Assembly: GCF_014805625.2 (NCBI RefSeq)
Contig: NW_023998433.1
Span: forward strand, 3,299,647 to 3,363,646
DNA length: 64,000 bases
Source of the DNA: Glossina fuscipes
Taxonomy: Eukaryota > Arthropoda > Insecta > Diptera > Glossinidae
Direction: 5' to 3'
Shown: piece after piece, positions 60,060 through 64,000 of the stretch
Position numbering within the stretch: position 1 is the first letter of the stretch
Layout: every line of letters starts with the position of its first letter
Notes under the pieces: generated by a model
What the model saw: the letters and a program-made list of their open reading frames with translations, nothing else
The model's database searches: none
Told to the model about the DNA's origin: nothing
Position numbers and translations under genes: made by a program

Positions 60060-60400
60060 GCTACGACACATCAATAGCTTCAATCCCAGGCCAAAAAATT
60101 GTTCAATAGGGCTAAAAAGTCCGGTGATTTGTCTGAGTACAAGAAAGCCTTTGCTACATATAACACCAACTGAGGTAGTCGAATCTCGTTACCTGGAGGC
60201 AGCACAGTGAAAACATAAATAGCGTCCCAGAAGCGGTGTGACCCCAAAAACGCTTAGTTAAAGAGCACAGCGGTGGATAATGCACTCTAATGAAACATAG
60301 GCGAAATTACATAGAAAGTCCCAAAGAAACTGGCCCGGGATGTCTGTCGAATGCGAGACTAGAGGACCACGCGTTCGACACAGATGGGATAACGCCGTGT
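60060..60400 (+). pseudogene. LOA-type ORF2 linker fragment
   Basis: The text reads FNRAKKSGDLSEYKKAFATY, then SENINSVPEAV, VKEHSGG and NYIESPKETGPGCLSNARLE across several frames. This is the segment between endonuclease and RT in LOA/R1-like ORF2 (family: WRxFCExI, PEAARLxKxLSKEH, TExPKETLxxLL). Confidence 0.7.
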
Positions 60401-60539
60401 CTTCTCCAATAAGACACTCTGGTCTTAAGCACAATAATCCTTCTCATGCTAGCCTACGCAGCTATGCCCTGATGCCCTAAGGTAAAGCAAAAAACGACGG
60501 CGACGACACTAAACAAAACCCACCATCTCGCTTGCATCG

Positions 60540-60960
60540 ACATAACCAGGGCTATGAAATCTTACCGCTTGAATGCCCTAGAAACGCTGCTGGTCATAAC
60601 ACCTCTCTCTATTGCTATAGAAAAAGAGGCCTGCCTGAGTGCACTTAAACTGTCGGATATCGACAAATTAAAACCGGATACTCTTAACAGCCGTTTAAAG
60701 GTATTGAAAAACTTGGACGAACTGTTAATCAAGTTTCCGGACCATTTTATCGCAAAGCTAATGCACTCCCACCGGTTCAGAGTGACCATACTGGTTAGAT
60801 CGGGGTGTGACGGGCTTTTGAACCCAGGGTGAAAACAACGAAACGATATACCGACGGTTCAACATCGGAAATTGCAAATCTGTGATCGGGATTTATGGCC
60901 TGAGTTTTTAGAGGACCATTTTAATGGGATAGAGTCCCTCCATATTCCAAGCAAAAGTCT
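60540..60960 (+). pseudogene. LOA-type ORF2 end with RNase H remnant
   Basis: ITRAMKSYRLNALETLLVIT and PLSIAIEKEACLSALKL match the post-RT segment (family: ITGAxRSTPTAALExLLGIxPL). FRVTILVRSGCDG then precedes the RNase H start YTDGS at 60847-60861, whose Asp is the first catalytic residue. GIYGLSF and SPSIFQAKV follow, like the family GVFG and PSVFQAE. Later RNase H residues are lost. Confidence 0.75.
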
Positions 60961-61018
60961 AAGCATTAGGTACAGGCGCTTCTAAATGCTTAAGAAGGTA
61001 GTGTAGTAGTTTAGGGCT

Positions 61019-61264
61019 TTGTTTGACCAATATATTTGTCGACAGAATATTAGGGATTTAATCACTCAGATTATCCTAAAACAAACGGAAAAGGACTTTC
61101 CCTGGTCTGTGATGAACGACGACTGCAAAAAGCAATGGCTTAGTTGTTTAGATACTTTACTTAAGATGTTTCTTTTTAAGAATGTAAAGTTTTTATCCGA
61201 CAGGCTGTTAGCCTACGATAGAATCAGGAAAGGACAAAAAATAGAAATAATTAATTTGGCATAA
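61019..61264 (+). other. Protein-like ORF, unidentified
   Basis: The 81-codon frame contains IILKQTEKDFPWSVMNDDCK and SCLDTLLKMFLFKNVKFLSD. Composition is balanced, but no family is recognised. It may be a remnant of another insertion beside the LOA relic. Confidence 0.3.
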
Positions 61265-61659
61265 TAATGTATTTGTAATACTTTTTCTTTTATACTTTTT
61301 TACCGTTATTCTACTAATTCTTCCTTGTGTATTTTATTGTATTAGTCATTACATTAGGTTTTTATATTAGTTATCTTTTAGAAGTAGTTGTGCTTTATGA
61401 ATATGCTAATATTAATTGAATATTAATTTAGTATTGAGTTAGTATAGCAGTAACGCAGCAACGGTATATAGGCCTAAAATATTCTCGGAGAAGCAGCCAT
61501 TTAAAAAATTTGTAAACGCACATGGTGCAATGCCTCAGGGGTGGTATGGAAAATTGCACAAGATCGCCCATAAGATTTTGCTTTTAATAAATATTCTTTT
61601 CTCTACAACAAAATATTTTTAAAATTTAATAGAAGTATGCTGCTTCTGCACTTCTAATT
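61265..61659. other. No gene seen
   Basis: AT-rich spacer. Confidence 0.4.
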
Positions 61660-61869
61660 ATGGACGATGTCATGAAAAAGTTGAATCTTCAAAGATACAT
61701 TAGAAAAAAAGTAAAAGAGAAAATTACAGAAGGATATCTACAATACTATCATCAGCACTACTCTTTTATTAACCGTCAATTAACTCCACCTTTATATCCA
61801 ACAAGTGTTGAGAAAATCAAGATCCAAACATTTTCGATAATTTGCCTTGGCCATACTATTGCAACTTAA
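61660..61869 (+). other. Protein-like ORF, unidentified
   Basis: The frame starts MDDVMKKLNLQRYIRKKVKE and has a Tyr and His-rich middle (YLQYYHQHYSF). No domain or splice site recognised; may be chance. Confidence 0.25.
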
Positions 61870-62872
61870 GAAAACTTAAAGAAGCCTTTCTACCCAATGC
61901 AATTATGGACAAATTGTCACAATCAAGCACACTCTCCGTGATTGCCTTAACTTTTCCTTGGCTAGAAGTATTGCATTTGGAGCGACTAATCCTATAGACA
62001 TTCTATGATCAGCTACAGAACAGCATATTAATACAATATATTACTTTATTAAAACTACTAGGCTCAATATCTAATGTACTTTCATAAATGAGTGTCAGTA
62101 GCCCGTGTTGCTGGTGTCAATGTGTTCTTTTTTAGTCTAAGAATTTATTTCATTACTCTAAAATTATAATCATAATAAAATGTAGTAAAAAAAATGATAT
62201 ATTTTGAAGAATAAAATAATTAGGAAAAATAATTATAATATTAATTTTTTGTTAGCAAATGGATACAAATGGCATAAAATAGAAAAACTAATTATAAAAA
62301 AAAATTTTTGTTAACAAATAGGTAGGTATAAAAAAATTTTCACATGAAAATACCAAAAATAAAAACAGCCAAAATTCTGTTACTTATACTCACACTTATA
62401 ATTGTTTAAGCAAAATTACGCACAACCGCACTCAACTATCTCTGCTTTCACGCGAATGTACTCACGCAAAGATCTATTGAATACGCACATAGATGTGAAT
62501 AGTGTGTAATCTTATGCATACTTGTCGTTCAAATTTCAGTAAATGCTCTCATTTCAGTTCGTTTATTCTCTCTTACAGTCTTTGATATCCTTTGGTTTTA
62601 TCGAATGACTTGATCTAGTGCTAATAATTTTGCTGCGCAAATGTTGCTAGCGAAGTGTACTCTCTTATATATATAATTTTTTTGACAAAAGTTACTTGTG
62701 CAGAAAAACTTTCTAAAATTACTAATTAATTTTCCTAAATTATGGTGTAAAAGATTATTCATATTTGCGGATTCAATCTTGAACCAATCTTTTATATATG
62801 TCCAGGCTTCCCTTTGAAATTTTATATACGGCTCACAGTCATGTAATAAATAATAATAATAATAATATATAT
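61870..62872. other. AT-rich sequence, no gene seen
   Basis: No supported feature. Confidence 0.45.
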
Positions 62873-62923
62873 AATCAAATATATATATATATTTATATAT
62901 ATACTCACTATTATATATACTAC

Positions 62924-62972
<49 letters not shown>
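62873..62972. repeat. (AT)n microsatellite
   Basis: Long interrupted TA repeat, followed by shorter runs to 63012. Confidence 0.9.
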
Positions 62973-63012
62973 CTTTTCTTATATATCTGTGTCTCTAGAT
63001 ATATATATATTC

Positions 63013-63830
63013 ACGTTTCTTTCACTATTGTGCTTTTTTGCCGGAGGATCATATCTGAATTGCGTAAGTAATAATTATTTAAATCTGCAGACTTAATGAT
63101 CAATTTCAAAAAACGCAAAGTACGTTTGCAAATGAATTTCATACGGAGGCGGACAGAAAAATATATACGAAGTGTATTTTTCAGTTTTATGCCATCGAAA
63201 TTGTAAAAGGTAGCTTCCATAAGGCTCACACCACCTTTTTATATAAGGCAAAATTCCCACGGGAATCAATCTTTGCAGTTACTGCTTTTATGTTGCTGTA
63301 GTAGCTTTTTCAGCTATTAAGTGTGAATAGTGAAAGTAGGTCGCATATATATGAATTAATTTAAATAATAATATTATTTTTGTCGATCGGATCATTGTAC
63401 TGATGGAAGAAGACGTCTCCAAAATTATGGAAAAACCTACAAATTGTTATCAAGAATTTTTTGAACCTAAGAAAAAGTATTGAAAGAGCGGAGCAGTTAG
63501 AAAGGAAGCTGGCTCCGATAATCGCACGATAATTCTAACAAAACGAGATTCCTTCAAATTGTCTAAAACAATTTCCAATGAAATTGGTAACGCTATATCT
63601 TTCTGAACTGTTCATCGGCGATTATGACGTGCCAATCTATCAATAACATTGCTCGGAAACTTCCTTTGCTTAGAACAAATAATTTCGAAATGGGAAAGCA
63701 CATCGCGTTAGCTTATAAAAATGCAGACCAAAAGGCGAAGAAAGATATGACAGGAATTCATGGAATATCTTCTTCCTTCCATCTTTTCTTAAGTTTTCAA
63801 TATTACTATCATTATTTATTACTATTATTA
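63013..63830. other. No gene supported; two short protein-like frames
   Basis: A frame from 63403 reads MEEDVSKIMEKPTNCYQEFF and stops soon after. Another at 63624-63833 reads RKLPLLRTNNFEMGKHIALA. Neither is recognised. Confidence 0.3.
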
Positions 63831-64000
63831 TAAAATTTAGCCATAGAAACAAATCTTAAGACTAAGATCTGTCCTTTAAAGCACTAGTATGCGCCTAAAA
63901 GCCCATCAACTTTATTAAAAAACCTCTCCCGCACTTGAGATTGAACCCGCATCCATTGGGATTGAATTGTTATCCGCGACTCTTTGCTTACTCACTACTA
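63831..64000 (-). mobile_element. tRNA-derived SINE, copy 3, cut by window edge
   Basis: On the minus strand it reads AGTGAGTAAGCAAAGAGTCG, then a B-box-like GGGTTCAATCTCAAG, GTTTTTTAATAAAG, ACTAGTGCTTTA and TCTTAGTCTTAAGATT, and ends GGCTAAATTTTATAA followed by TAATAATAG. These blocks follow the same order as copy 2. The first bases of the head lie beyond the window. Confidence 0.8.

Larger units (their letters stand above)
58690..61000 (+). mobile_element. LOA-type non-LTR retrotransposon relic
   Basis: A stretch of visibly higher GC content than its surroundings. It holds an ORF1-like part (58.74-59.6 kb), a piece of the endonuclease-RT linker (60.1-60.4 kb) and the end of ORF2 with an RNase H remnant (60.54-60.96 kb). 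The catalytic RT core is missing, so the element is internally deleted. The LOA/I-type assignment follows from RNase H plus the linker text. Confidence 0.7.

Noticed and set aside
62798..62998. 66-codon open frame
   Set aside because: Translation of an (AT)n microsatellite.

Overview
This is a raw stretch of an AT-rich animal genome, most likely an insect and probably a higher (cyclorrhaphan) fly. The evidence is indirect: Jockey, CR1 and LOA-type non-LTR retrotransposons, a mariner transposase, short introns with T-rich acceptors, and many poly(A/T) and (AT)n tracts. There are no bacterial operons, ribosome binding sites, CRISPR arrays or rRNA genes. A run of exactly 100 N marks a draft assembly.

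Almost no host coding sequence is visible. The best host feature is one short terminal coding exon at 7423-7572 (+). It has a good splice acceptor, a 49-residue tail with an ITIM-like tyrosine motif, a stop codon and several poly(A) signals. A 45-nt exon-like segment at 44559-44603 (+) is a weaker candidate. The rest of the unique sequence looks like intron or intergenic DNA with simple repeats.

The remainder is a graveyard of mobile elements. From left to right: an internally deleted CR1 copy (1-1627); a mariner relic (2849-3290, -) and a Jockey RT fragment (3585-3900, -); a tRNA-derived SINE (14986-15130) next to a solo LTR (15138-15621); a decayed Polinton/Maverick-like element (about 16.2-24.4 kb) with protein-primed DNA polymerase B, convergent integrase and a capsid-associated gene, bounded by an inverted-repeat pair and carrying several unidentified genes; a second SINE inserted in that element with a 9-bp target duplication (21708-21878); a divergent CR1 relic (25.4-27.1 kb); the best preserved CR1 copy (28.7-32.8 kb), whose tail is directly followed by a Jockey relic (32.8-35.4 kb); a second solo LTR (37624-37875); another CR1 3' fragment (53.0-53.9 kb); a LOA-type relic with an RNase H remnant (58.7-61.0 kb); and a third SINE copy running off the right edge (63831-64000, -).

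The Polinton-like locus is the most interesting part. Its recognisable genes sit beside protein-like sequences I cannot name: an acidic and coiled-coil protein fused upstream of the polymerase, two or three minus-strand genes, and a 59-codon ORF behind a promoter-like segment. All recognised element genes carry frameshifts or stops and appear inactive.
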